A stretch of DNA of 64,000 nt from Homoserinimonas sedimenticola. GTDB lineage: Bacteria; Actinomycetota; Actinomycetes; Actinomycetales; Microbacteriaceae. Location of the stretch: positions 1,512,326 through 1,576,325 of the forward strand of contig NZ_JAPELL010000001.1 in NCBI RefSeq assembly GCF_026094475.1, given 5' to 3'. Shown here in pieces: positions 37,657-46,220 of this stretch. The notes under the pieces were generated by a model. It did no database searches. It saw only the letters and a list, made by a program, of their open reading frames with translations, and had not been told where the DNA came from. Position numbers and translations under genes: made by a program. Position 1 is the first letter of the stretch. Each line of letters starts with the position of its first letter.

Positions 37657-37836
37657 TGGCCACTCCTTTGTATCGTCGTCGTCGACCGGGCCGCTACTCG
37701 CGCACGGAGGGACGGCGCTCGGTGTGGCCACCCTACTCGGGGCCTGTGACGGCGGGCACAAGTTTTGACGTCACCGTGAAGTGGCGCCTCCGGCTCGCGT
37801 CGATCTTTGGGCAATGGCACATCGGGGCGCCACCGC

Positions 37837-37872
37837 CCGGTGTCGATACGCTCGCTTCGCGAGCTACTCGCC
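37837..37872 (-). terminator. Microbacteriaceae-type hairpin repeat downstream of fgd1
   Basis: The sequence around GTCGATACGCTCGCTTCGCG contains a 6-bp stem (GCTCGC/GCGAGC, 37850-37864) with a 3-base loop, just past the fgd1 stop. Near-identical GATACGCTCGCTTCGC.. hairpins are, from general experience, scattered between genes in Microbacteriaceae. A second dyad, GTGGCGCC (37781-37788) and GGCGCCAC (37826-37833), lies beside it. Confidence 0.55.
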
Positions 37873-37874
37873 GC

Positions 37875-38879
37875 TCAGCCGAGCTCGCGCAGTCGCGGCG
37901 CCAGGTCGCTCTCAAACAGCTCCATGAAGCGGCGCTGGTCGTGGCCCGGACCGTGGAAAACGAGGTGGTTGAGGCCCGCCTCGACGTAGGGCCGCACCTG
38001 CTCCACGACCTCCTCGGGGTCGCTGGAGACGATCCAGCGTTTGGCGACCTGCTCGATGGGCAGGGCATCCGCCGCCTTCTCCATCTCGATGGGGTCATCG
38101 ATCGAATGCTTCTGCTCGGGGGTGAGCGAGAGCGGCGCCCAGAAGCGCGTGTTCTCGAGCGCCGTGTCGTAGTCGGTGTCGTAGGAGAGCTTGACCTCGA
38201 TCATCCGATCGATGTCGGCGGATGCCCGCCCCGCCTTCGCCGCCCCCTCCTCGACGGCGGGCAGCAGCGAGTCGGTGTAGAGCTCCATGCCCTTGCCCGA
38301 GGTGCAGATGAAGCCGTCACCGGCGCGCCCCGCGTAGCGGGCCACGAGCGGACCGCCCGCTGCAATGTAGATGGGGATGCCGGCATCCGGAACGTCATAG
38401 ATGGAGGCGCCCGCCGTGCGGTAGTACTCGCCCTCGAAGTCGACCCGGTCGCCGAGCCACAGCTGCCGCATGAGGTCGACCGCCTCGCGCAGCCGGGCGA
38501 AACGCTCCTTGAACTCGGGCCACTCGCCCGCGAAGCCGGTCGCGATCTCGTTGAGCGCCTCACCCGTGCCGACGCCGAGGAACACGCGCCCCGGATAGAG
38601 GCAGCCCATGGTCGCGAAGGCCTGCGCCACGACGGCGGGGTTGTAGCGGAACGTCGGCGTCATCACGGAGGTGCCGATCGTGATGCGCTCCGTGCGCTCG
38701 CCGACCGCCGTCATCCACGCGAGGGAGAAGGGCGCGTGGCCGCCCTCGTGCCGCCACGGCTGGAAGTGGTCGCTCACGGTGACGCTGTCGAAGCCGTGCT
38801 GCTCCGCGAGCACCCCGACCTCGACGAGCTCCCGCGGCGCGAACTGTTCAGCGGATGCTTTGAGCCCCAGTTTCAGCAT
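37875..38879 (-). CDS. fgd1: F420-dependent glucose-6-phosphate dehydrogenase
   Basis: 334 residues, nearly colinear with M. tuberculosis Fgd1 as remembered: [66 protein letters not shown] and [20 protein letters not shown] are shared almost exactly. It oxidises glucose-6-phosphate and reduces F420, feeding F420H2-dependent enzymes. The catalytic His of SDHFQPW and the Trp are present. ATG at 38879 has TATCGT 5 bases upstream. Separated from the other F420 genes by the ETF operon. Confidence 0.95.
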   Translation of the reverse strand: MLKLGLKASAEQFAPRELVEVGVLAEQHGFDSVTVSDHFQPWRHEGGHAPFSLAWMTAVGERTERITIGTSVMTPTFRYNPAVVAQAFATMGCLYPGRVFLGVGTGEALNEIATGFAGEWPEFKERFARLREAVDLMRQLWLGDRVDFEGEYYRTAGASIYDVPDAGIPIYIAAGGPLVARYAGRAGDGFICTSGKGMELYTDSLLPAVEEGAAKAGRASADIDRMIEVKLSYDTDYDTALENTRFWAPLSLTPEQKHSIDDPIEMEKAADALPIEQVAKRWIVSSDPEEVVEQVRPYVEAGLNHLVFHGPGHDQRRFMELFESDLAPRLRELG

Positions 38880-39008
38880 GGGGCGACGATACTCCCCCAA
38901 TGTTGCTGAGATGTGTACGAGGCATCCGCCGCACGACGTCCGCCCCACGGCCGATGTGCGTCCTCACAGCGCTGAATAGTGTGGGAGCACCGCACACGAA
39001 AGGCCCGC

Positions 39009-39482
39009 ATGTACGACGCGCTCCAGAGCTTCACCGAGTCCCTCCCCGCCTTTTGGCAGTGGGCGGCGATCATCCTCATCAGCGCGATCCCCTTCGTCGA
39101 GTCGTACGGCGGGGCCCTCATCGGGGTGCTCGCGGGGGTGCCGGTGGTCGTCGCGATCGCGGCGGCCGTCGTCGGCAACTGGATCTCGATGGTGCTCGTC
39201 GTGCTGCTCTTCACGAAGATCCGCGAGCGCCGCGGCTCCGACGAGAAGCCCCTCAGCCCTCGCAGGCAGAAGTTCAAGGAGCGCTTCGACAAGTTCGGGG
39301 TGGCGGGCGTGAGCCTACTCGGCCAGACCGTGCTGCCGAGCCAGATCACTTCGGGCGCGATGGTCGGCTGGGGAGCCTCCCGCAGCGCCGTCATCTTCTG
39401 GCAGTCGATCTCGATCCTGCTCTGGGGTATCGCCTTCGGTGTGCTCGGGATGCTCGGCGTCAACCTGCTCGAGGGTCGCTAG
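39009..39482 (+). CDS. Small multidrug-export-like membrane protein
   Basis: 157 residues. Three or four helices (about 12-35, 40-62, 95-115, 130-152) with a charged loop RERRGSDEKPLSPRRQKFKERFDKFG between. The pattern AIPFVESYGGALIGVLAGVP and GVSLLGQTVLPSQITSGAMVGWGAS fits the small multidrug export protein family (PF06695-like), related to DedA-type scaffolds. Substrate unknown. ATG at 39009 preceded by AAAGG; TAGTGT at 38977-38982 is a possible -10 box. Divergent from fgd1. Confidence 0.72.
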   Translation: MYDALQSFTESLPAFWQWAAIILISAIPFVESYGGALIGVLAGVPVVVAIAAAVVGNWISMVLVVLLFTKIRERRGSDEKPLSPRRQKFKERFDKFGVAGVSLLGQTVLPSQITSGAMVGWGASRSAVIFWQSISILLWGIAFGVLGMLGVNLLEGR

Positions 39483-39501
39483 CAGCCGGTAGCGTGGTGA
39501 C

Positions 39502-40338
39502 ATGCGTGTCGCCACCTGGAACGTCAACTCCATCCGCACCCGATACGGCCGCGTGGTCGACTGGCTCGTGCGTGAAGACGTCGACGTGCTGGGCATGCAG
39601 GAGATCAAGTGCAAGCCCGAGCAGTTCCCCGTCGAGGCCTTCGAGGAGGCGGGCTACGAGGTGGTCGCGCACGGCCTCAACCAGTGGAACGGCGTCGCCT
39701 TCGCGAGCCGCCTGCCGCTGACGGATGTCGAGACCTCCTTCGCGGGCCAGCCCGGCTTCCTCAAGGGCCAGGAGGGGCCGGACCTGCCGCTCGAGGCCCG
39801 CGCACTCGGCGTGACGGTCGAGGGGGTGCGACTGTGGAGCCTCTACGTGCCCAACGGGCGCTCGCTGGATGACCCGCACTACGTCTACAAGCTGGACTGG
39901 CTGGCGAAGCTGCGCGAGGCATCCGCCGACTGGATGGCGAAGCATCCCGGCGTGCCCCTCGCGCTCATGGGCGACTGGAACGTCGCCCCCTTCGATGAGG
40001 ATGCGGGCGACCCCGCGCTCGTGCCCGGCGTCTCCACGCACATCTCGCCGGCAGAGCGCGAGGCGTTCTTCGCCTTCGAGTCGGCCGGCATCAGCGACGT
40101 CGTGCGCCCCCTCGTGCCCGAGGGCTACACCTACTGGGATTACAAGCGGCTCAAGTTCCCCCGCAACGAGGGGCTGCGGATCGACTTCATCCTCGGCTCG
40201 AGCGACTTCGCCGATCTGGTGACGGATGCCTCGATCCACCGAAACGAGCGCAAGGGCGACGCCCCGAGTGACCACGTGCCGGTCGTCGTCGACCTCGAAC
40301 TCGAGGGGGAGGACGACGACCGGCCCATGATCTTCTAG
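39502..40338 (+). CDS. xthA: Exodeoxyribonuclease III (AP endonuclease family)
   Basis: 278 residues. Repairs abasic sites and 3' blocks in DNA. Metal and catalytic residues of the exonuclease/endonuclease/phosphatase fold are in place: ATWNVNSIRTR, the Glu of MQEIKCKPEQFP, LYVPNGRSLDDP, LMGDWNVAP and the C-terminal SDHVPVVVDL. TAGCGT ends exactly 6 bases before the ATG, so the mRNA is leaderless. The acidic C-terminal tail (EGEDDDRPMIF) is a little longer than usual. Confidence 0.93.
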   Translation: MRVATWNVNSIRTRYGRVVDWLVREDVDVLGMQEIKCKPEQFPVEAFEEAGYEVVAHGLNQWNGVAFASRLPLTDVETSFAGQPGFLKGQEGPDLPLEARALGVTVEGVRLWSLYVPNGRSLDDPHYVYKLDWLAKLREASADWMAKHPGVPLALMGDWNVAPFDEDAGDPALVPGVSTHISPAEREAFFAFESAGISDVVRPLVPEGYTYWDYKRLKFPRNEGLRIDFILGSSDFADLVTDASIHRNERKGDAPSDHVPVVVDLELEGEDDDRPMIF

Positions 40339-40346
40339 GGCTCGCG

Positions 40347-41327
40347 CTAGACGCTCGCAAACACCTCGGACTCGAGCCGGGCGTAGCTCGCTTCCATGCC
40401 GTCGGCCATCCCCGTGTCGAGGACCATGTCGCGCGTCTCCTTGTCGGGGTAGGTGATGACGAGGGAGAGCAGAGTGCCGCCTTCGACGGCGGTGAGCGTG
40501 AGCTCGTTGCGCGCGCCCGGGCCGGGCGTTCCCTCCATCAGCTCGGTTGTGACCTCGCGGTGCGGGGGCGCCGACTCGAGCAGCTCGCCCGTGAAGGCGA
40601 ACGCACCCTCGCTGCCGTCGACGGGCTCCCAGGCGTTGCGGAACGAGTCGCCCACGGACTCGGCGACGATGCACTCGCTCATGCGCCAGCCGTCGGGCCC
40701 GAGCATCCACTGCCTCAACAGCTCCGGCTCGTGGTGGGCTCGCCAGACCTGCTCGACGGTTCCGCGGATGACGCGGGTGATGCGCACCTGCGTGTCACTG
40801 AGCGTCTGCACCTCCACCCCGCGGCCTGCGGCGAAGGAGGCGAGGTCGGCGACGACGGCGTCGATCTGCGACATCGCAGAACGCATGCCCTCCTCCATGC
40901 CCATGCCGATGAGTTGCTCGAGCTGCTCGAGCGAGCCGAACTGGGTGGTCGTCGTCAGGCGCGAACCCTGCGGGGTCTCCGTGAAGGAGAACCGCATTCG
41001 CATGTTCGGCATCTCGGTGTTCGGCTCGCCGTCGTCGTTCGCGAAACCATCGAGCACCTCGAAGGAGCGCCCCTCGTCGACGGCCGTGAACTCCCAGTAG
41101 CCGCTCGATGTCTCGCCGTCGGGCCCCGTCATCGTGTAGTTCGAGCGACCCCCGACGGCCATGTCGTGACGGGTGAAGGTGGCGGGCCACTCGACCGGTC
41201 CCCAGAACTTCTCGATCTGGCGCGGATCGGCGTAGGCATCCCAGAGCCGGCGCACCGGCACGGGGAAATCGGCGACGACCGTGAGGGTGAGCGCCTCGAG
41301 GTCCTTGTCGACGGAGGTGATGGGCAT
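40347..41327 (-). CDS. Tandem AHSA1/SRPBCC-domain protein
   Basis: 326 residues with two AHSA1 (START-like) domains: 10-150, with VRRLWDAYADPRQIEKFWGP, and 175-322, with VEQVWRAHHEPELLRQWMLGPDGW. These barrel domains bind hydrophobic ligands or aid protein folding. Fused pairs with an upstream ArsR regulator are common in actinobacteria; the ArsR gene ends 51 bp before this start. AGGAG 5 bases before the ATG. Ligand unknown. Confidence 0.87.
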   Translation of the reverse strand: MPITSVDKDLEALTLTVVADFPVPVRRLWDAYADPRQIEKFWGPVEWPATFTRHDMAVGGRSNYTMTGPDGETSSGYWEFTAVDEGRSFEVLDGFANDDGEPNTEMPNMRMRFSFTETPQGSRLTTTTQFGSLEQLEQLIGMGMEEGMRSAMSQIDAVVADLASFAAGRGVEVQTLSDTQVRITRVIRGTVEQVWRAHHEPELLRQWMLGPDGWRMSECIVAESVGDSFRNAWEPVDGSEGAFAFTGELLESAPPHREVTTELMEGTPGPGARNELTLTAVEGGTLLSLVITYPDKETRDMVLDTGMADGMEASYARLESEVFASV

Positions 41328-41378
41328 GATGTCTCCTAGCGGTCGGTGGATCAGTGGTTGTGGGTCAGCGGCGGTGGT

Positions 41379-41759
41379 TCAGTGGGACTCGCGGGGCTCG
41401 TCCTCCGCAAGCAGGGCATCCAGGCGGTCGATCCGGCCTCGCCAGATCTGCTCATAACGCCCCAGCAGGGCCTGGGCCCGCCGGAGCATCTCGGGGTTTC
41501 CGCGGACGATGCGCTCGCGCCCACTGGGGTGTTTGGTCACAAGACCTGCTCCCTCCAGGACGGCGATGTGCTTCTGCACCGCGGCGAATGACATGTCGTA
41601 GGGCTCGGCGAGCTGCGACACGGTCGCGTCCTCGCTGAGGATGCGACGGATGATGTCCCGACGCGTCGCGTCGGCGAGCGCCCGGAAGATGCGGTCCACC
41701 TCGTCATCGCTGAGGTCGAACCGGGGGTCGTGGGAAGCTCGTGCACTATATGAAACCAT
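41379..41759 (-). CDS. ArsR-family transcriptional regulator
   Basis: 126 residues from the ATG at 41759. Winged helix: DDEVDRIFRALADATRRDIIRRIL, then ATVSQLAEPYDMSFAAVQKHIAVLEGAGLV and a wing with KHPSGRERIVR. No metal-binding Cys is seen, so it is of the SRPBCC-linked ArsR type rather than a metal sensor. TAACGT lies 8 bases before the ATG. A palindrome covers the start codon, suggesting autoregulation with the AHSA1 gene. Confidence 0.9.
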   Translation of the reverse strand: MVSYSARASHDPRFDLSDDEVDRIFRALADATRRDIIRRILSEDATVSQLAEPYDMSFAAVQKHIAVLEGAGLVTKHPSGRERIVRGNPEMLRRAQALLGRYEQIWRGRIDRLDALLAEDEPRESH

Positions 41760-41766
41760 TTGGTTG
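41755..41766. promoter_or_regulatory. Palindromic operator at the arsR start
   Basis: AACCATTTGGTT, a dyad of AACCA and TGGTT with a 2-base centre, overlaps the arsR ATG and lies downstream of its -10 box. Binding here would block a leaderless start directly. Confidence 0.5.
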
Positions 41767-41812
41767 TACGTTAGAGCGCGGCGAGGCATCCGTCAACGGT
41801 TTTTCTGGGAGA

Positions 41813-42733
41813 TCAGTTCAAAAGGGCGGCGACCAGCAGCAGCACGGGAAGCGAGCCGACCGTCGTGATGAGGATCGTGTCGCGGGCGACGATCATGCCG
41901 CGCTGATGCAGCTGGGCATAGTTGAAAACGTTCTGCGCGGTCGGCAGGGCCGCGAGCCCGACCGCGACGAAAAGCTCCTGCCCCTCGAGACCGAAGACGA
42001 AGCGAGCGAACACCCACGCCGCAACCGGCATGACGAGGAGCTTGATAGTCGACGCGAGCAGCACGTCTCGGCGGCCCGACTTCGGCTGCAGGATGCGCTG
42101 GCCGTGCAGCGAGATCCCGTAGTTGAGGAGCATGAGGGGCACGGATGCCGCCCCCACAATGAGGAACGGCTCCATGACGGGCGCCGGCACCTCCACCCCC
42201 GTGACCGACACGAGCACACCGAGACCCGAGCCGATCAGGATGGGGTTCCGCAGCGGCTGCACGATCGTCGACAGGATCGAGCCGCGGCCCTTCGTCGTCA
42301 CGTCGAGCAGCGTGAGCCCGATGGGCGCGATCACGAGCAGCTGCAACAGGATGATGGGGGCGGATGCCGCGGCATCCCCCAGCACGTAGACCGCGACCGG
42401 GATGCCGATGTTGTTGGCGTTGACGTAACCCGAGGCGAGGGAGCCGATGATCGCCTCGGGGGCCTTGCGTCGCCACACGAGGCGCGCGACGAGGGCGAAG
42501 AGTGCGATCGAGGAGAAGGCTGCGAGCGCGGCGATCGCCAGCTCGGAGGAGAACAGCTGCTCGACGGGCGTCGTCGCGAGGATCGTGAAGAGCAGGCTCG
42601 GGGCGAGCACGAAGTAGACGAGACGCGCCAGCACGAGAGGGGCGTGGGGGCCGAGCAGGCGGATGCGCCCGATCACGTAGCCGGCGGCGATGATGACGGC
42701 GATGATCGCGAAACCGATCAGGACGCCAGACAC
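41813..42733 (-). CDS. AEC-family (auxin efflux carrier-like) transporter
   Basis: 306 residues, ten helices in two five-helix halves. AEC marks: LVYFVLAPSLLFTILATTPVEQLF (about 36-60), SGYVNANNIGIPVAVYVLG (about 99-118) and the second-half counterpart GLAALPTAQNVFNYAQLHQ (about 262-280). Bacterial members move malonate, malate or other organic acids. No linked metabolic gene shows the substrate. GAGACT stands 6 bases before the GTG. Confidence 0.88.
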   Translation of the reverse strand: MSGVLIGFAIIAVIIAAGYVIGRIRLLGPHAPLVLARLVYFVLAPSLLFTILATTPVEQLFSSELAIAALAAFSSIALFALVARLVWRRKAPEAIIGSLASGYVNANNIGIPVAVYVLGDAAASAPIILLQLLVIAPIGLTLLDVTTKGRGSILSTIVQPLRNPILIGSGLGVLVSVTGVEVPAPVMEPFLIVGAASVPLMLLNYGISLHGQRILQPKSGRRDVLLASTIKLLVMPVAAWVFARFVFGLEGQELFVAVGLAALPTAQNVFNYAQLHQRGMIVARDTILITTVGSLPVLLLVAALLN

Positions 42734-42761
42734 CCCACAAGTCTCTCACCGCTCAGCGCGC

Positions 42762-42790
42762 TTGACTCACGACATTCAACGATATATCTT
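42762..42790 (+). promoter_or_regulatory. padR(2) promoter with overlapping operator
   Basis: TTGACT (42762-42767), 17-bp spacer and TATCTT (42785-42790) form a near-consensus promoter, the only full one I found in the window. The dyad CGATATATC (42780-42788) overlaps the -10 box and resembles the first padR gene's 12-bp palindrome. Confidence 0.65.
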
Positions 42791-42826
42791 TGAAGAACTT
42801 AGAAGAGAGATTTGGAAGGAACGCAG

Positions 42827-43408
42827 ATGCGACACCACAACAGCAACCCCTTTGGCGGCGAACAGCACCGCCGCCGCCACGACTTCAGCCAGCGACGCGG
42901 CTTCGGCCCCGGCGACCACCCCGGCCGCGGTGCCGGCTTCGGCCCCGGCTTCGGACCGCGCGGCTCACGACGGGCAGGGCGCGGCGACATCCGCCTCGCC
43001 ATCCTCTCGCTGCTCAGCGAGACCCCCAGCAGCGGCTACGGCCTCATCACGGCGATTGCCGACAAGACCTCCGGAGCCTGGCGCCCCAGCCCCGGCTCCG
43101 TCTACCCGACGCTGCAGCAGCTCGTCGACGAAGAGCTCATCGTCCCCAAGGGCGTGGGGCGCCGCACCGAGTACGAACTGACGGATGCCGGCCGCAACCA
43201 CGTGCAGGAGAACGCCGAGCAGCTCGCACAGGCGTGGGCCGGAGCGCCCGGGCGATCCGAGGCCGAGACCCGCTTCTTCGAGAGCGCCGCGAAGCTCAAA
43301 GGCGTCATCCAGCAGTTCAAGACCGCGGCGAGCGATGAACAGCGGGATGCGGCATCCGAGAAGCTCGACGAGGCGCGCCGCGCGCTGTACCTGATCCTCG
43401 CGGACTGA
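42827..43408 (+). CDS. PadR-family transcriptional regulator (2) with Gly/Arg-rich N-terminus
   Basis: 193 residues. About 45 N-terminal residues are rich in Gly, Arg, His, Phe and Pro (GFGPGDHPGRGAGFGPGFGP), a disordered extension seen in many actinobacterial PadRs. The winged helix follows: GDIRLAILSLLSETPSSGYGLITAI, SPGSVYPTLQQLVDEELI and GRRTEYELTDAG, then a C-terminal dimer helix. ATG at 42827 has GGAA about 6 bases upstream. It probably represses itself and unlinked efflux genes; no partner gene is coupled. Confidence 0.9.
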   Translation: MRHHNSNPFGGEQHRRRHDFSQRRGFGPGDHPGRGAGFGPGFGPRGSRRAGRGDIRLAILSLLSETPSSGYGLITAIADKTSGAWRPSPGSVYPTLQQLVDEELIVPKGVGRRTEYELTDAGRNHVQENAEQLAQAWAGAPGRSEAETRFFESAAKLKGVIQQFKTAASDEQRDAASEKLDEARRALYLILAD

Positions 43409-43432
43409 CGGCGCGGCATCCGATCACCAACT

Positions 43433-43487
43433 GAGGGGACGCATTCTGGTGCCCGGCGACCGCCGGCAATACGGAGTGCGTCCCCTC
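43433..43487. terminator. Bidirectional terminator-like dyad between padR(2) and LLM gene
   Basis: GAGGGGACGCATTC (43433-43446) pairs with GAGTGCGTCCCCTC (43474-43487) with one G-T wobble; the loop has a second stem CCGGC/GCCGG. Lies midway between two convergent stops. Confidence 0.7.
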
Positions 43488-43496
43488 GATGGTGCT

Positions 43497-44879
43497 CTAG
43501 ACCAGTGAGGTCTGCCCGACCCGGAACCCCGCACCCTTGTGCTCGGCGGGCAGGCGGTCGCCCTCGTGGAAGAGCTTGTGGCGCAGAGTGCCCTCGACGT
43601 ACTCGGTCGGGTACGCACCCCGGGCCTGGAGCACGGGGATCACGTGCTCGACGATGTCCTCGAAGGTGCCCGGCGTGATCGCGTAGGCGAGGTTGAAGCC
43701 GTCGACATCCGTCTCCTCGACCCACTCCTGCAGCTGGTCGGCGATCTCCTCCCCCGAGCCCACGATCGTGGGACCAAGCCCGCCGATCGCACTGTGCCGG
43801 GCGATATCGCCGACCGTCCACTCGCCGCCCTCCGCATTCGCCTGCTGAAAGTTCGACACGGTCGACTGGATCGCGTTGCTCTTCACATTGCCGACCGGCT
43901 CGTCGAGGTCGTACTGCGAGAGGTCGATGCCCATCCAGCCCGACATGAAGACGAGCGCGCCCTCCTCGCTCGCATAAGAGAGGTACTCGGCGTGCTTGGC
44001 GCGGGCCTTCTCGGGGGTCTCGTCGGTGATGACCGTCAGCAGCGTGTAGATGCGGGCGGCGTAGCGGTCGCGCCCCGCCGACTCGAGGGCATCACGGATG
44101 CGCCGCACGGTGTCGGCGAGCACCGCCTTCGTGGGCGAGGCAACGAAGATCGCCTCCGCGTTGCCCGCCGCGAACTCGATGCCGCGCGGCGAGGCACCGG
44201 CCTGATAGATCACGGGGGTGCGCTGGGGGGACGGCTCCGAAATGTGGATGCCGGGCACCGTGAAGTACTTGCCCTCGTGCCCGATGTCGTGCACCTTCGA
44301 GGGGTCGGTGAAGACGCCCGCCTCGCGGTCGACGACGACGGCGTCATCCTCCCACGACCCCTCCCACAGCTTGTAGAGCACCTCGAGGTACTCATCGGCA
44401 TGGGCATAACGCTCGTCGTGCTCCATCTGGTCGTCGTGACCCATGTTGCGGGCGGCGCTCGGCAGGTAGCCCGTCACGACGTTCCACCCGACGCGGCCAT
44501 TCGTCAGGTGGTCGAGAGTCGACATCCGCCGGGCGAAGGGATACGGATGCTCGTAGGCAGTGCCCGCCGTCACACCGAAGCCGAGGTGCTCGGTCACGGT
44601 CGCCATCGCCGAGACGAGCAGCACGGGGTCGTTCACAGGCACCTGCGCACCATGCTTGATGGGGGCCTCATTGCTGCCGCCGTAGACGTCATAGGTGCCG
44701 AGCACGTCGGCGATGAAGATGCCGTCGAAGCGGCCGCGCTCGAGGAGCTGCGCGAGCTCCGTCCAGTAGCGAAGCGTGTTGTACTCGCGTGACCGGTCCT
44801 TCGGATGCCGCCACAGGCCTGACGACTGGTGTGCGACGCAGTTCATGTCGAACGCGTTGAAACGGATCTGCCTGGCCAT
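43497..44879 (-). CDS. LLM-class flavin monooxygenase, NtaA/SnaA/DszA family
   Basis: 460 residues. FMNH2-dependent class of the luciferase superfamily (nitrilotriacetate, pristinamycin or dibenzothiophene-sulfone monooxygenases). Blocks: QIRFNAFDMNCVAHQSSGLWRHP at the N-terminus, GVTAGTAYEHPYPFARRMSTLDHLTNGRVGWNVVTGYLPSAARN, and TPVIYQAGASPRGIEFAA near 215. A reductase is not adjacent. The substrate is likely an organosulfur or amine compound. AAAGGG about 7 bases before the ATG. Confidence 0.9.
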   Translation of the reverse strand: MARQIRFNAFDMNCVAHQSSGLWRHPKDRSREYNTLRYWTELAQLLERGRFDGIFIADVLGTYDVYGGSNEAPIKHGAQVPVNDPVLLVSAMATVTEHLGFGVTAGTAYEHPYPFARRMSTLDHLTNGRVGWNVVTGYLPSAARNMGHDDQMEHDERYAHADEYLEVLYKLWEGSWEDDAVVVDREAGVFTDPSKVHDIGHEGKYFTVPGIHISEPSPQRTPVIYQAGASPRGIEFAAGNAEAIFVASPTKAVLADTVRRIRDALESAGRDRYAARIYTLLTVITDETPEKARAKHAEYLSYASEEGALVFMSGWMGIDLSQYDLDEPVGNVKSNAIQSTVSNFQQANAEGGEWTVGDIARHSAIGGLGPTIVGSGEEIADQLQEWVEETDVDGFNLAYAITPGTFEDIVEHVIPVLQARGAYPTEYVEGTLRHKLFHEGDRLPAEHKGAGFRVGQTSLV

Positions 44880-45082
44880 GTGGTGCCCTTTCGCTCGGAG
44901 TCACCATGCTGCATCCGCCCGGTCCCTCCCCGCCAACGGCAGTGACACATTTCGTCACGCCGTGGGCACTCAGCAGGGGAAAGACAGCGGCTCGGCCAAC
45001 TTGCGGAGAGTGGGGGCCGGGCGAGGCCGTGGGTTTCCGAGAAATCACGCCATGCCCAGCATCCGGGCGCCACTATGGGCGC

Positions 45083-46099
45083 ATGACTGAGACCACCATG
45101 CTCGCAGGCCGCCTCACCATCTCCACACGCGAATTCTCCGTCGAACGCGTGCCCGTTCCCGAACCCGCTCGGGGCGAGGTGCGTGTGAAGGTTGGCGCGG
45201 CGGGCGTGTGCCTCTCCGACGTTCACCTCATCGAAGGGCTGCTGACCCCGTCACTGCTTGACGGCGACGTCGTCACGCTCGGCCACGAGGTCTCCGGCAC
45301 AGTCGACACCCTGGGGGCGGATGTCACGGGCTGGGCGCCCGGCGACCGCGTCGTCGTCAAGGCCGGCCACGAGAAGAACGGGCAGGTCTACACGATGGGG
45401 GTGGACTACGACGGCGGCTGGGCCGAATACCTCGTCGCCCCCGCCGACAACCTCGTCGCGATGCCCGACGACCTCCCCTTCGAGCAGGGCGCCATCATCC
45501 CCGACGCCGTGTCGACGCCCTGGTCAGCGATCGAGACAACCGCCCAGCTGCGGCCGGGAGACGCCGTCGGCGTGTGGGGCGTGGGCGGGCTGGGAGTACA
45601 CGCCGTTCAGCTGCTGCGCTTCGCGGGCGCCGCGCCCATCATCGCGATCGACCCCCTCGAGGAGGCCCGCACCCGAGCCGCCGACTTCGGTGCCGACGTC
45701 GTGCTCGACCCGGGCGACCCGGAGTTCCGGGAGAAGATGCGGGACGCGACATCCGGGCGGGGTCTCGACGTCGCCTTCGACTTCGCGGGCGTCGACGCCG
45801 TGCGCGCCCAGGCGATCTCCTCACTCGGTGTCGACGGAAGACTCGTGCTCGTCGGGCTCAGCGGCACCCCCATCACGATCGCCAACAGCAACAAGTTCAC
45901 GCACATGCGCAAGAGCATCCTGGGTCACTACGGTTCGGAGCCGCAGCACGTCGACAAGCTCGTGGAGCTCACGCGGCTGGGCCGCATCGAGTTCTCGCGG
46001 TCCATCAGCGGGCGCATCCCCCTCGCCGAGGCCGCAGAAGCCGTGCGGATGCTCGAGCACAAGGAGGGCAACCCGATCCGGCTGGTGCTCGTGCCGTGA
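45083..46099 (+). CDS. Zinc-type alcohol dehydrogenase-like (MDR) protein
   Basis: 338 residues. GroES-like catalytic domain with GVCLSDVHLIEGLL (catalytic Cys) and GHEVSGTVDTLG, the Rossmann domain with GVGGLGVHAVQLLRFAGA. The structural-zinc cluster of four Cys is absent; after VVKAGHEKNG the chain goes directly to YTMGVDYDGGWAEY. Substrate unknown. Start at 45083 fits the family; CACTATGGGCGC precedes the ATG. Divergent from the LLM monooxygenase with 203 bp between starts. Confidence 0.87.
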   Translation: MTETTMLAGRLTISTREFSVERVPVPEPARGEVRVKVGAAGVCLSDVHLIEGLLTPSLLDGDVVTLGHEVSGTVDTLGADVTGWAPGDRVVVKAGHEKNGQVYTMGVDYDGGWAEYLVAPADNLVAMPDDLPFEQGAIIPDAVSTPWSAIETTAQLRPGDAVGVWGVGGLGVHAVQLLRFAGAAPIIAIDPLEEARTRAADFGADVVLDPGDPEFREKMRDATSGRGLDVAFDFAGVDAVRAQAISSLGVDGRLVLVGLSGTPITIANSNKFTHMRKSILGHYGSEPQHVDKLVELTRLGRIEFSRSISGRIPLAEAAEAVRMLEHKEGNPIRLVLVP

Positions 46100-46141
46100 G
46101 TCGCTGCTGACCCTCGACCGCGCTTCGGGTGCACCGCTCGC

Positions 46142-46214
46142 TTTCGCGTCGAGTTGCCCAGAAACGCGGGCGAAGCGCCGCTCGGGACGCACGCTTATGG
46201 GCAACTCGGCGAAA
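46142..46214. repeat. Long-arm inverted repeat between alcohol dehydrogenase and hydrolase genes
   Basis: TTTCGC-gt-CGAGTTGCCCA (46142-46160) is complementary to TGGGCAACTCGGCGAAA (46198-46214) except for a 2-base bulge; the loop is 37 bases. Sits between two convergent stops, so may stop transcription both ways. Another sequence-distinct member of the palindrome type common in this window. Confidence 0.65.
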
Positions 46215-46220
46215 ATGTCG

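Noticed and set aside
44880-45082. SAM-type riboswitch upstream of the LLM monooxygenase
   Set aside because: No conserved S-box or SAM-IV core could be aligned; the gap between divergent genes shows no convincing structure.
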